Shown: one piece after another, positions 1 to 8,649 of the stretch
Numbering within the stretch: position 1 is the stretch's first letter
How the letters are laid out: each line of letters opens with the position of its first letter
DNA from: Paraburkholderia sp. BL21I4N1
GTDB taxonomy: Bacteria; Pseudomonadota; Gammaproteobacteria; Burkholderiales; Burkholderiaceae
Direction of reading: 5' to 3'
DNA: 64,000 nucleotides
Assembly: GCF_002973525.1 (NCBI RefSeq)
Contig: NZ_PVEN01000012.1
Span: forward strand, 1 to 64,000
Program-made: the position numbers and the translations under genes
Notes under the pieces: model-generated
Seen by the model: only the letters and a program-made list of their open reading frames with translations
Database searches by the model: none
What the model was told of the DNA's origin: nothing

Positions 1-2
1 TC

Positions 3-50
3 TGTCATCAAAGTGGTCCCCACTACTCGAAGTGATGGACATCACTTTGG
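3..50. mobile_element. Possible mobile-element terminus (palindromic end repeats)
   Basis: Two adjacent short palindromes sit at the left edge: AGTGG-TCC-CCACT at 12-24 and AAGTGATG-GA-CATCACTT at 30-47, preceded by TGTCA at 3. They lie just beyond the point where the adhesin repeats lose their reading frame. Paired short repeats behind a TGT-type terminus are typical of the ends of some insertion sequences, such as IS21-like elements. No transposase gene is visible, and the neighbouring sequence is outside the window. The identity as an IS end is therefore inference. Confidence 0.3.
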
Positions 51-91
51 ACACTCTCAACGTCGATGTCGATACGGCCTTCAAATGACGC

Positions 92-3000
92 TTACGACAG
101 AGACGTCACGCCGCTCTGTGCCGTGCTGATGCCCGTCGAGGCGGAAGTCGACAGCGACGTCACATTGCTGTTGGTGGTGCTCAAGCCGGTCGACAGTGAA
201 CTCACTCCCGTCGACAACGAACTCACGCCACTTTGCGCCGTGCTGATACCCGTCGACGCCGAGGTGGAAAGGGAATTCAGACCCGTCGACAGGGACGTCA
301 CGCCGCTTTGCGCGGTGCTGATGCCAGTCGAAGTCGATGTCGACAGTGTATTCAGACCCGTCGACAACGAACTCACGCCACTTTGTGCCGTGCTGATACC
401 CGTGGAACTGGAGGTCGAGAGCGACGCCACGTTGCTGTTGGTCGTACTCAAGCCCGTCGACAGGGAGGTCAGCCCGGTCGACGTCGAGGTTGAAAGCGAT
501 GTCACGCCGCTCTGCGCGGTGCTGATGCCGGTCGAGGTCGATGTCGACAGTGAATTCAGGCCTGTAGACAACGAAGTCACGCCGCTCTGCGCTGTACTGA
601 GACCCGTCGACAACGAAGTCACACCACTTTGCGCAGTGCTGATGCCAGTGGAGCTAGAGGTCGAGAGCGACGTCAAGTTGCTGTTGGTCGTGCTCAAGCC
701 GGTCGACAGTGAGCTCACGCCCGTCGACACCGAGGTGACACCACTCTGCGCGGTGCTGATGCCGCTCGACGTCGACGTCGACAACGAGGTCAACTGTCCG
801 AAATTGACCGCATCGGTCGGATTTGTTCCAGCAGCAACATTGGTCAGCGTGACTGGCGTGGTCGAGCCTGCGCCGCCGAGCGTGACCTTCGTGTGCGACG
901 GATCGTCGTACTGAACCGAGTTCGCAATTCCCGTCGACAACGAAGAAATGCCGGTCGAGGTGGAAGTCGACAGCGCGGTCACGTTGCTGTTGGTCGTGCT
1001 CAGCCCCGTGGAAAGCGAGGTCAGTCCAGTCGACGTCGAGGTTGAGAGCGATGCCACACTGCTTTGTGCCGTGCTAATGCCCGTCGAGGTCGAAGTCGAC
1101 AGCGACGTCATATTGCTGTTGGTGGTGCTCAAGACGGTCGACAGCGAACTCACGCCTGTCGACAACGAGGTCACGCCACTTTGCGCCGTGCTGATACCCG
1201 TCGATGTCGAGGTAGAAAGGGAATTCAGACCTGTCGACAGGGACGTCACGCCGCTCTGTGCCGTGCTGATGCCCGTCGATGCCGAAGTTGAGAGCGAAGC
1301 CACGTTGCTGTTGGTCGTGCTCAGTCCCGTCGACAACGAACTCACGCCAGTCGAAAGCGAAGACATGCCCGTCGACAACGAATTCACACCGCTTTGCGCT
1401 GTGCTGATGCCGGTGGAGGTAGAGGTCGAGAGCGAGGTCACGCCGCTCTGTACCGTGCTAATGCCCGTCGAAGCGGAGGTGGACAACGAGGCCAGGCCCG
1501 TCGACGCCGAGGTCGACAGCGACGCCACGGTGCTGTTAGTCGTGCTCAGTCCCGTCGACAGCGAGCTCACGCCGCTCGAAAGCGACGACACGCCCGTCGA
1601 TAACGAATTCACGCCACTTTGCGCTGTGCTGAGGCCGGTCGAGGCAGAGGTCGAGAGCGAGGTCACGCCGCTCTGTACCGTGCTAATACCCGTCGAAGCG
1701 GAGGTGGACAACGAGGACAGCCCGGTCGATGCCGAAGTCGACAGCGACGCCACGTTGCTGTTTGTCGTGCTCAGGCCCGTCGACAACGAACTCACGCCAG
1801 TCGAAAGCGAAGACACGCCCGTCGACAACGAATTCACGCCGCTTTGCGCCGTGCTGATGCCGGTGGAGGTAGAGGTCGAGAGCGAGGTCACGCCGCTCTG
1901 TACCGTGCTAATACCCGTCGAAGCGGAGGTGGACAACGAGGACAGCCCCGTCGATGTCGAAGTCGACAGCGACGCTACGTTGCTGTTGGTCGTGCTCAGG
2001 CCCGTCGACAGCGAACTCACGCCGGTCGAAATCGAAGCCACACCCGTCGACAACGAATTCACACCGCTTTGCGCCGTGCTGATGCCGGTGGAGGTAGAGG
2101 TCGAGAGCGAGGTCACGCCGCTCTGTACCGTGCTAATGCCTGTCGAAGCGGAGGTGGACAACGAGGACAGGCCCGTCGAGGCCGAAGTCGACAGCGACGC
2201 CACGTTGCTGTTGGTCGTACTCAGCCCCGTTGACAGTGAACTCACGCCGGTCGAAATCGAAGCCACGCCCGTCGACAACGAATTCACACCGCTTTGCGCC
2301 GTGCTGATGCCCGTCGACGCCGAGGTCGACAGCGATACGACATTGCTGTTCGTGGTGCTCAATCCGGTCGAAAGCGAACTCACACCCGTCGACAGCGAGG
2401 TGACACCACTCTGCGCCGTGCTGATGCCGGTCGATGTCGACGTCGACAACGAGGTCAACTGTCCGAAATTGACCGCATCGGTCGGATTTGTTCCAGCAGC
2501 AACATTGGTCAGCGTGACTGGCGTGGTCGAGCCTGCGCCGCCGAGCGTGACTTTCGTGTGCGACGGATCGTCGTACTGAACCGAGTTCGCAATTCCCGTC
2601 GACAACGAAGAGATGCCGGTCGAGGTGGAAGTCGACAGCGCGGTCACGTTGCTATTTGTCGTGCTCAGCCCCGCGGAAAGCGAGGTCAACCCTGTCGACG
2701 TCGAGGTTGAGAGCGATGCCACACTGCTTTGTGCCGTGCTAATGCCCGTCGAGGTCGAAGTCGACAGCGCGCTCACGTTGCTGTTCGTGGTGCTCAGACC
2801 CGTCGACAGCGAACTCATGCCAGTCGAAAGCGAAGACATGCCCGTCGACAACGAATTCACGCCACTTTGCGCCGTGCTGATGCCGGTGGAGGTAGAGGTC
2901 GAGAGTGAGGTCACGCCGCTCTGTACCGTGCTAATACCCGTCGACGCCGAGGTCGACAGTGACGCCACGTTGCTGTTGGTCGTGCTCAGGCCCGTCGACA

Positions 3001-5338
3001 GCGAACTCACGCCGGTCGAAATCGAAGCCACGCCAGTCGACAACGAATTCACGCCACTTTGCGCCGTGCTGATGCCCGTCGAGGTCGAGGTGGAAAGAGA
3101 ATTCAGACCCGTCGACAGAGACGTCACGCCGCTTTGCGCGGTGCTGATGCCCGTCGAGGCCGAAGTCGACAGCGACGCCACATTGCTGTTGGTCGTGCTC
3201 AGTCCCGTCGACAACGAATTCACGCCGCTTTGCGCCGTGCTAATGCCCGTCGAAGCGGAGGTGGACAACGAGGCCATCCCCGTCGAAGTCGAGGTCGACA
3301 GCGAAGTCACGTTGCTGTTGGCCGTACTCAGCCCCGTCGACAGCGAACTCACGCCGGTCGAAATCGAAGCCACGCCCGTCGACAACGAGTTTACGCCGCT
3401 TTGCGCCGTGCTGATGCCCGTCGACGCCGAGGTCGACAGCGATGCGACGTTGCTGTTTGTGGTGTTCAATCCGGTCGAAAGCGAACTCACGCCCGTCGAC
3501 AATGAGGTCACACCGCTCTGCGCGGCACTAATGCCGGTCGACGTCGATGTCGACAACGAGGTCAACTGTCCGAAATTGACCGCATCGGTCGGACTTGCTC
3601 CGGCAGCAACATTGGTCAGCGTGACTGGCGTGGTCGAGCCCGCACCGCCGAGCGTGACTTTCGTATGCGATGGGTCATCGTATTGGACTGCGTTAGCAAT
3701 GCCTGTCGACAGCGAAGCGATGCCCGTGGAGGTGGAAGTCGACAGCGAACTCACGTTGCTGTTCGTCGTGCTCAGGCCCGTCGACAGTGAAGTCACGCCC
3801 GTCGACAACGAAGTCACGCCACTTTGCGCCGTGCTGATGCCCGTGGAGGTGGACGTCGACAGTGAGGTCACGTTGCTATTCGTCGTGCTCAGGCCAGTAG
3901 ACAACGACGCCACACCCGTCGACAGCGACGCTACGTTGCTGTTCGTCGTGCTCAGTCCCGTAGACAGCGAACTTACGTTGGTCGAAAGTGAAGTCACACC
4001 CGTCGACAACGATGCCACGTTGCTGTTGGTTGTGCTGAGACCCGTCGACAGCGAACTCACTCCGGTCGAAAGCGAAGCCACACCCGTCGACAGCGACGTC
4101 ACGCCACTTTGCGCCGTACTGATGCCCGTCGACGTCGAGGTCGACAGCGAATTCAGACCCGTCGACAGCGAACTCACGCCGGTTGAAAGTGAAGCCACGC
4201 CCGTCGACAACGAAGTCACGCCGCTCTGCGCGGTACTGATGCCTGTCGACGCCGACGTCGACAACGCCGTCACATTACTGTTGGTCGTGCTCAACCCCGT
4301 CGACAGCGAAGTCACCCCACTCTGCGCCGTGCTAATCCCCGTGGACGCCGAAGTCGACAGTGCCGTCACATTGCTGTTCGTCGTACTCAAACCCGTCGAC
4401 AGCGAAGTCACCCCACTCTGCGCCGTGCTAATCCCCGTCGACGCCGACGTCGACAACGCCGTCACATTGCTGTTCGTCGTGCTCAACCCCGTCGACAGCG
4501 ACGTCACCCCGCTCTGCGCCGTGCTAATCCCCGTCGACGCCGAAGTCGACAACGCCGTCACATTGCTGTTCGTCGTACTCAACCCCGTCGACAGCGACGT
4601 CACCCCACTCTGCGCCGTACTAATCCCCGTCGACGCCGAAGTCGACAACGCCGTCACATTACTATTCGTCGTACTCAAACTGGTAGACAGCGAACTAATC
4701 CCCGTCGAGGTCGACGTGGACAACGACGTCAATTGGGAGAAATTCACCGCATCGGTCGGATTCGTCCCCGCAGCCAGATTCGTGATCTTGTTTCCGCCAA
4801 GCGACGTTACCGAATTCAACGTGATGAGCGCGCTGTTCTTGGTGTTCAGCGTTATCCCGGTCGGGCCGTACAGCGTAATCGAACCCGCGGCATTGTTTCC
4901 AGTAGCCCCGATCCACTCGTAGGCGAGGTTGCCCGTTACGCCGCCGTTACCACTTGGGCTTTCCGTCAAAATGACGCCCGTGTCGCCGGCAACGCCGCCG
5001 CAGTTCCCCTCGTTCCCGGTCCAGGCACCCGTTGCAAGCGCCGTGTTGGTTCCGGAGAGATACGTGGTCGAAGAAGTGCCATTACAGTTCGCAATGCCGC
5101 CCGCCCACGCATCAATCGGCAACGCGCCCAACGCCAGCACGCCCGTTACCGTCAGCAGCCCCGAGACACCCCGCATTAGCGGCATGGCTTGCGTGCCGGT
5201 AGCCCCCTGACCAGCCGGCGCCCCACCTTCTTCCCGGCAAACGCTCCTTGAAGCTTTACCCCGCGCGTGCGTCAACTCCGACGTAGCCACCCATGCACCC
5301 AGCGCCTCGTTCCAGATGCTTCGATATGTTTTATTCAT
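92..5338 (-). CDS. Trimeric autotransporter adhesin (YadA/Hia type), lacking the C-terminal anchor
   Basis: A surface adhesin of the type V secretion class, about 1748 residues. The start is the ATG at 5338, not the TTG at 5347, because it begins the extended signal peptide motif MNKTYRSIWNEALGAW and has GAGG about 10 bases upstream. A hydrophobic stretch at about 57-73 and a likely cleavage site after AWA (79) follow. A neck-type motif (KITNLAAGTNPTDAVNF) appears near residue 185, and three YDDPSHTKVTLGG-plus-neck modules lie at about 3560-3720, 2455-2615 and 790-945. The rest is Ser/Thr-rich coiled-coil-like stalk with a 32-residue repeat. The frame ends with TAA at 92 inside a stalk repeat, with no YadA beta-barrel anchor. 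As it stands the protein could not be exported to the surface in the usual way, so the gene is probably truncated or disrupted. Long plus-strand frames here are a by-product of the repeats. Confidence 0.85.
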   Translation of the reverse strand: MNKTYRSIWNEALGAWVATSELTHARGKASRSVCREEGGAPAGQGATGTQAMPLMRGVSGLLTVTGVLALGALPIDAWAGGIANCNGTSSTTYLSGTNTALATGAWTGNEGNCGGVAGDTGVILTESPSGNGGVTGNLAYEWIGATGNNAAGSITLYGPTGITLNTKNSALITLNSVTSLGGNKITNLAAGTNPTDAVNFSQLTSLSTSTSTGISSLSTSLSTTNSNVTALSTSASTGISTAQSGVTSLSTGLSTTNSNVTALSTSASTGISTAQSGVTSLSTGLSTTNSNVTALSTSASTGISTAQSGVTSLSTGLSTTNSNVTALSTSASTGISTAQSGVTSLSTGLSTTNSNVTALSTSASTGISTAQSGVTSLSTGVASLSTGVSSLSTGLNSLSTSTSTGISTAQSGVTSLSTGVASLSTGVSSLSTGLSTTNSNVASLSTGVTSLSTNVSSLSTGLSTTNSNVASLSTGVASLSTGLSTTNSNVTSLSTSTSTGISTAQSGVTSLSTGVTSLSTGLSTTNSNVSSLSTSTSTGIASLSTGIANAVQYDDPSHTKVTLGGAGSTTPVTLTNVAAGASPTDAVNFGQLTSLSTSTSTGISAAQSGVTSLSTGVSSLSTGLNTTNSNVASLSTSASTGISTAQSGVNSLSTGVASISTGVSSLSTGLSTANSNVTSLSTSTSTGMASLSTSASTGISTAQSGVNSLSTGLSTTNSNVASLSTSASTGISTAQSGVTSLSTGLNSLSTSTSTGISTAQSGVNSLSTGVASISTGVSSLSTGLSTTNSNVASLSTSASTGISTVQSGVTSLSTSTSTGISTAQSGVNSLSTGMSSLSTGMSSLSTGLSTTNSNVSALSTSTSTGISTAQSSVASLSTSTSTGLTSLSAGLSTTNSNVTALSTSTSTGISSLSTGIANSVQYDDPSHTKVTLGGAGSTTPVTLTNVAAGTNPTDAVNFGQLTSLSTSTSTGISTAQSGVTSLSTGVSSLSTGLSTTNSNVVSLSTSASTGISTAQSGVNSLSTGVASISTGVSSLSTGLSTTNSNVASLSTSASTGLSSLSTSASTGISTVQSGVTSLSTSTSTGISTAQSGVNSLSTGVASISTGVSSLSTGLSTTNSNVASLSTSTSTGLSSLSTSASTGISTVQSGVTSLSTSTSTGISTAQSGVNSLSTGVSSLSTGVSSLSTGLSTTNSNVASLSTSASTGLSSLSTSASTGISTVQSGVTSLSTSASTGLSTAQSGVNSLSTGVSSLSSGVSSLSTGLSTTNSTVASLSTSASTGLASLSTSASTGISTVQSGVTSLSTSTSTGISTAQSGVNSLSTGMSSLSTGVSSLSTGLSTTNSNVASLSTSASTGISTAQSGVTSLSTGLNSLSTSTSTGISTAQSGVTSLSTGVSSLSTVLSTTNSNMTSLSTSTSTGISTAQSSVASLSTSTSTGLTSLSTGLSTTNSNVTALSTSTSTGISSLSTGIANSVQYDDPSHTKVTLGGAGSTTPVTLTNVAAGTNPTDAVNFGQLTSLSTSTSSGISTAQSGVTSVSTGVSSLSTGLSTTNSNLTSLSTSSSTGISTAQSGVTSLSTGLSTAQSGVTSLSTGLNSLSTSTSTGISTAQSGVTSLSTSTSTGLTSLSTGLSTTNSNVASLSTSSSTGISTAQSGVSSLSTGLNTLSTSTSTGISTAQSGVTSLSTGLNSLSTSASTGISTAQSGVSSLSTGVSSLSTGLSTTNSNVTSLSTSASTGISTAQSGVTSLS
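4236..4690. repeat. Tandem 96-bp repeats in the adhesin stalk
   Basis: The segment CCCCGTCGACGCC and its close variants recur at a spacing of 96 bases (about 4242, 4338, 4434, 4530 and 4626). Each unit encodes 32 residues of the stalk. The copies are close to identical over their full length, which suggests recent duplication or gene conversion. More diverged copies fill most of 95-4230. Confidence 0.8.
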
Positions 5339-5850
5339 TATTAACAAACCTCACTATTAGCACTGCAATCACCGAGGCGCTTTAAATATCGATGGATCAC
5401 GTTGCTTCGTAAATTCGCAATCGATCGCGCAATTGGCGTATCTGATAAATTTCTAAATTCGACTCAATAATGTGAGTGCGCGAAACACGAGAAGACTCGG
5501 ATAAAAAACAGGTCCCGCGCGGAATTCGATCCCCATCCTTCCTGCGTCGATCCTGCTTCGGGAGAAAGCCGATGTGGTTCAAGAATATCGACCACCCGAA
5601 CTCGGGTTGCGAACTTTTGTGAAACGTCGCGCAATCCCTGGTTCCCGACAGTGTCGACGCGTTCAGCGCTTCAATCGCACGGAATTGACCTTTCCGACAC
5701 ACTCACCACGAAAGATCATTCGAGTTCACAAATGTTCGCGACTACACGCCGCGAAATAAGTAAAAATGCCGATCCGAGGCGCAGACCTACCTGGCCCCCT
5801 CGCCGATGCACCGCCCGTGCTTTGATATCCCAACTCGTTAACCGGGCCAG
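5339..5850. other. Intergenic region upstream of the adhesin; no gene supported
   Basis: This stretch of about 510 bases is visibly richer in A and T than its surroundings. It should hold the adhesin promoter. A 101-codon minus-strand frame at 5397-5702 has no recognisable motif or convincing ribosome binding site, and I do not call it. Confidence 0.5.
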
Positions 5851-6231
5851 TCAAAAGAGCACACTGTTGACCGTGGCGCCCACCCAGATGCCGCCGGCGA
5901 TACCCACAACGCGCCCTTTCAGCATTGCATTCACATCTACGTCACGCATAAACAGGTTGCGTCGCGAGCGAAAGACGGTCTTCATCAGTAAGGGGCGCGG
6001 CAGAAGCAGACACGCCGAAACGGCCACTTCGATTGCCAGTCGTGAATCGAAACCTTTCCCAAGCGAAAGGTGCAGCCTCAGGTAATCCACGCCGACGGAA
6101 GCAAGCCATCCGACGAGGGCGCCGAGTAAAACGCTCGCCAAAAATCTGTCGGTCGAATACGGTGAATCCACGATATTTCCCAATTTCCGCGACTCGCTCG
6201 CGCAACCGTCGAGCCGCTCCCTATTCATCAT
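5851..6231 (-). CDS. Hypothetical small membrane protein
   Basis: A 126-residue protein of unknown function. A hydrophobic segment near residues 30-47 (FLASVLLGALVGWLASVGV) looks membrane-spanning. Two weaker ones lie near 66-78 (LAIEVAVSACLLL) and 108-122 (VVGIAGGIWVGATVN). A basic cytoplasmic-type loop (RSRRNLFMR) separates the last two. I do not recognise a family. The hydrophobic pattern and the fairly clean frame make a real gene plausible. It is transcribed towards the adhesin and away from the EAL gene. Confidence 0.5.
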   Translation of the reverse strand: MMNRERLDGCASESRKLGNIVDSPYSTDRFLASVLLGALVGWLASVGVDYLRLHLSLGKGFDSRLAIEVAVSACLLLPRPLLMKTVFRSRRNLFMRDVDVNAMLKGRVVGIAGGIWVGATVNSVLF

Positions 6232-6482
6232 TGAGCCGATGGTAGTCGGTGCGGAAATTCAGCTCGTCACAAAATGTGAACTAACCGAATTTCAGGGAAA
6301 ACATAAGACCGGCGCCACTCGTTTAAAGCGCGAAGTTTCAATTGTTCACAACGCTCACCATTCAGTTCGATACCCTTGCCTTATCGAAGAACCGTCCATG
6401 ATCGGCACAAAAATTTCTTTGTAGGTGAGATTCCCGGCTGCGAAGAAATGCACTCGGCAACAGGCGCGCATTAGCGATCTCC

Positions 6483-7286
6483 ATGAAACACCTCACCGAA
6501 AACCTTCTCAAGTCCTACTCAATCGCCGACGCGGCACGTGGCCTCGCCAGACGAGAGTTCTTCTTCGTCTACCAGCCGAAACTGCGGCTTCAGGAGGGCC
6601 GGCTATCCGGTTTCGAATCGCTTCTGCGATGGCGGCATCCGTCACGCGGCGTGCTCACGCCGGACTCATTTATCGACGTTGTCGAAAACTCTTCGCTGAC
6701 AGGACGCTTCACGGATTTCGTTGTCGCGGAAGCGGTCAGAACGCTGTCCGATTGGACCGGTCGCGGGTATGACACGCTGTCATTGGCCGTCAATCTTCCC
6801 GCCAGCGAAGTCGGCCGACCTGGATTGCCAGACAAACTGTCCAGCCTGCTGGGTCGCAGTTCGATCGATGCCTCCCGTTTGCAGATCGAACTCACGGAGG
6901 CCACCGATCCGGGTTCGATCGAAGTACTCGCCTCGGCCGTGGAATCCCTCAAGGAATCGGGCGTGAGCGTGGCAATCGACGACTTCGGCTCGGGATGCTG
7001 GTCGCTCGTCATTCTGCACCGACTCGGGGTCGACACGCTGAAGCTCGATCGCAGCTTCATGGCCGACATTCAGGAGAACGCGGATTCAAGGGTCATCGTT
7101 GAAGCGCTAGTGCAACTCGGACAGCGCCTCGGCAAGCGGGTGGTTATCGAAGGTATCGAAACGGAAGCGCAATTCGCGTGGGCCAGCACAATCGGTCACA
7201 TAGACTGTCAGGGCTACTACATCTCCGCCCCGATTGCTCATGATCGAATCGCCGAGCTCGTTGCCCAGCATGGGCTTACTCACTAA
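6483..7286 (+). CDS. EAL-domain cyclic di-GMP phosphodiesterase
   Basis: A stand-alone EAL domain of 267 residues that would hydrolyse c-di-GMP to pGpG in the cytoplasm. The signature motif is ESLLRW at 45-50, with Ser in place of the usual Ala. Metal and catalytic positions are present: N104, E136 and E139 (QIELTEA), the DDFGSG loop at 166-171, K187 and D189 (KLDRSF), E223 (VIEGIE) and Q243 (QGYYIS). It should therefore be catalytically competent. No GGDEF, PAS or membrane domain is fused to it, so input must come from a partner or from expression. The 3' end overlaps the convergent gene at 7283 by four bases. Confidence 0.88.
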   Translation: MKHLTENLLKSYSIADAARGLARREFFFVYQPKLRLQEGRLSGFESLLRWRHPSRGVLTPDSFIDVVENSSLTGRFTDFVVAEAVRTLSDWTGRGYDTLSLAVNLPASEVGRPGLPDKLSSLLGRSSIDASRLQIELTEATDPGSIEVLASAVESLKESGVSVAIDDFGSGCWSLVILHRLGVDTLKLDRSFMADIQENADSRVIVEALVQLGQRLGKRVVIEGIETEAQFAWASTIGHIDCQGYYISAPIAHDRIAELVAQHGLTH

Positions 7287-7492
7287 TGTGCAATGACCGG
7301 CCCAGGAAACACCAGCACCAGAATGAGATGAAGAAATCCCCACACGAACAGCATCGATAGAGGAATGGTCGCGATAGCAAGCAGCGTGATCCAGTGCGAC
7401 CGACGCGGGGGCGTGTTGGTTTCCTCGCCCATGGGACGCGTCATTGCCTTCGCATCACGCAATCCCGCGTGAACGGTGGTTTGTGTTCGCAT
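7283..7492 (-). CDS. Hypothetical single-pass small membrane protein
   Basis: About 69 residues from the ATG at 7492; upstream TTG/GTG codons at 7546 and 7543 would extend it to 87. The N-terminal half is polar, and a strongly hydrophobic C-terminal helix (ITLLAIATIPLSMLFVWGF and following) spans the membrane. It converges on the EAL gene with a four-base overlap. No family is recognised. Its size and lack of a strong ribosome binding site keep confidence moderate. Confidence 0.45.
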   Translation of the reverse strand: MRTQTTVHAGLRDAKAMTRPMGEETNTPPRRSHWITLLAIATIPLSMLFVWGFLHLILVLVFPGPVIAH

Positions 7493-7536
7493 TGTTTTAT
7501 TCGGTCGGAAAGAAGGCGTGCCAGTCAGATCTAACC

Positions 7537-7734
7537 CTAGCACCAACGCCCCGCCGGCCTCTTTCTCACGAGCGCATATCGGAACGCATTGCCCGAGATC
7601 ATGGCAACCAGACGCATGATCCGCACGCCCTGCACGCCCGTGACAATGACCGGCCTTGATGAGATCCGCGCCTCTATCGTTGCGAGTTGCAGATGGAGTT
7701 CCGATATTGATTTCGTCAGCGATTCATTCATCAC
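7537..7734 (-). CDS. Hypothetical small protein
   Basis: A 65-residue frame directly downstream of the small gene at 7754, in the same orientation and about 20 bases away. The N-terminal half (SLTKSISELHLQLATIEARI) looks like a short amphipathic helix, and the C-terminus is basic. No domain is recognised. The tandem arrangement suggests translation coupled to the gene above, but this is weak support. Confidence 0.3.
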   Translation of the reverse strand: MMNESLTKSISELHLQLATIEARISSRPVIVTGVQGVRIMRLVAMISGNAFRYALVRKRPAGRWC

Positions 7735-7753
7735 GGTCGACTCGATTCAGGCG

Positions 7754-7954
7754 TCAATTGAAAACGTCGAGATTTTCCGAAACGGCTCGCTGACGGCGCC
7801 CCGCTTCGTCGAGCACACGTTGTGCCTCGCGATGGATCGCCAGAACGCCAAATGATTGTTCATCGAGGCCGGCAATGCTGGCAGCCGCTTGAAACGCGCT
7901 GTAGTCCGCCGGGTGAAAGGCAAACGTCACTTGAATCTGATTCGGTGTTTTCAT
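7754..7954 (-). CDS. Hypothetical small protein
   Basis: A 66-residue, mostly helical, acidic and polar protein of unknown function. It starts at an ATG at 7954 with AGAGG about 12 bases upstream. There is no membrane segment or recognisable motif. Confidence 0.4.
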   Translation of the reverse strand: MKTPNQIQVTFAFHPADYSAFQAAASIAGLDEQSFGVLAIHREAQRVLDEAGRRQRAVSENLDVFN

Positions 7955-8115
7955 CGTTGGCTTCAGCCTCTTTCGACGCGCGCAGAGTGCGTGCTGGATC
8001 GTGTCGAGCCGAATTTAACCTGACGCCTGGGCGGCGTTTGCCAACAATTGTCACATGCACCGTGAACACGTTTGCGCGGATATCCAACCCGGCGTGTGGT
8101 CCGCGCAAGCGTGAT

Positions 8116-8547
8116 TCAAGCCCCGGCCGACGCTTCCAGTTCCGCGAGCCGTTTGCGCAGCAGACGATCTTCCTGGAACCGGGCGCTCTCGTCGCGAATC
8201 ACCGCAACGATCCCATTGAGTTCATTTTGCGGCGAATGCAGCAGCGCAACCGTAAAGGCGATCGACAACGCCCGCCCGTCCTTGTGTACGGCGGGAACGC
8301 GCAGCACGTCGTTGCCGTAGCGCGTCTCACCGCTCGCCATGGTCTTGTGATAACCGTCCCAATGGCGGCCGCGCAAACGTTCCGGAATGATCAGATCGAG
8401 CGACTGTCCGATCGCCTCTTCCTGGGTAAAGCCGAACATGCGTTCGGCGGCGGGGTTCCAGAATTCGATGCTGCCGCGCGCGTCGGAAATGACGATCGCG
8501 TCGCCGATTGCATTGGCCAGTTGCTGGAAGTCGATGACACTTTGCAC
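8116..8547 (-). CDS. PAS-domain sensory protein
   Basis: A 143-residue protein that is essentially one PAS domain. GDAIVISDARGSIEFWNPAA opens the fold, FGFTQEEAIGQSLDLIIPERLR follows, and a PAC-like segment with VIRDESARFQEDRLLRKRL closes it with a helix. No kinase, GGDEF or HTH output is attached, so it would act through a partner or bind a small ligand. The GTG start at 8547 has GGGGAAG just upstream. It lies about 100 bases after frc in the same orientation and may be the last gene of the oxalate transcript, which would suggest a sensing role there. That link is inference. Confidence 0.75.
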   Translation of the reverse strand: MQSVIDFQQLANAIGDAIVISDARGSIEFWNPAAERMFGFTQEEAIGQSLDLIIPERLRGRHWDGYHKTMASGETRYGNDVLRVPAVHKDGRALSIAFTVALLHSPQNELNGIVAVIRDESARFQEDRLLRKRLAELEASAGA

Positions 8548-8649
8548 GGCGCTTCCCCGAAGTTGAATGTAGAGACCTGAATCGAGAACATGGCGTGACG
8601 GCGGCGGGCCCGACCATTCAGGCGAGCCTGCACCGCACCACTACCCGCA

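Noticed and set aside
95..4700. CRISPR-like repeated units
   Set aside because: The repeats are coding, contiguous and lack unique spacers of constant length; they encode the adhesin stalk.
66..4922. Long plus-strand open frames (66-914, 948-2579, 2613-4922) rich in PVDxELTPV repeats
   Set aside because: They mirror the Ser/Thr codon repeats of the minus-strand adhesin, have no ribosome binding sites or known domains, and each stops within a neck-module region.
5397..5702. 101-codon minus-strand frame upstream of the adhesin
   Set aside because: No motif, no convincing start signal, and it lies in an AT-rich promoter-like stretch.
7822..8580. 252-codon plus-strand frame
   Set aside because: It lies opposite the PAS gene and a small hypothetical gene; its Arg-rich composition is typical of an antisense frame in high-GC DNA.
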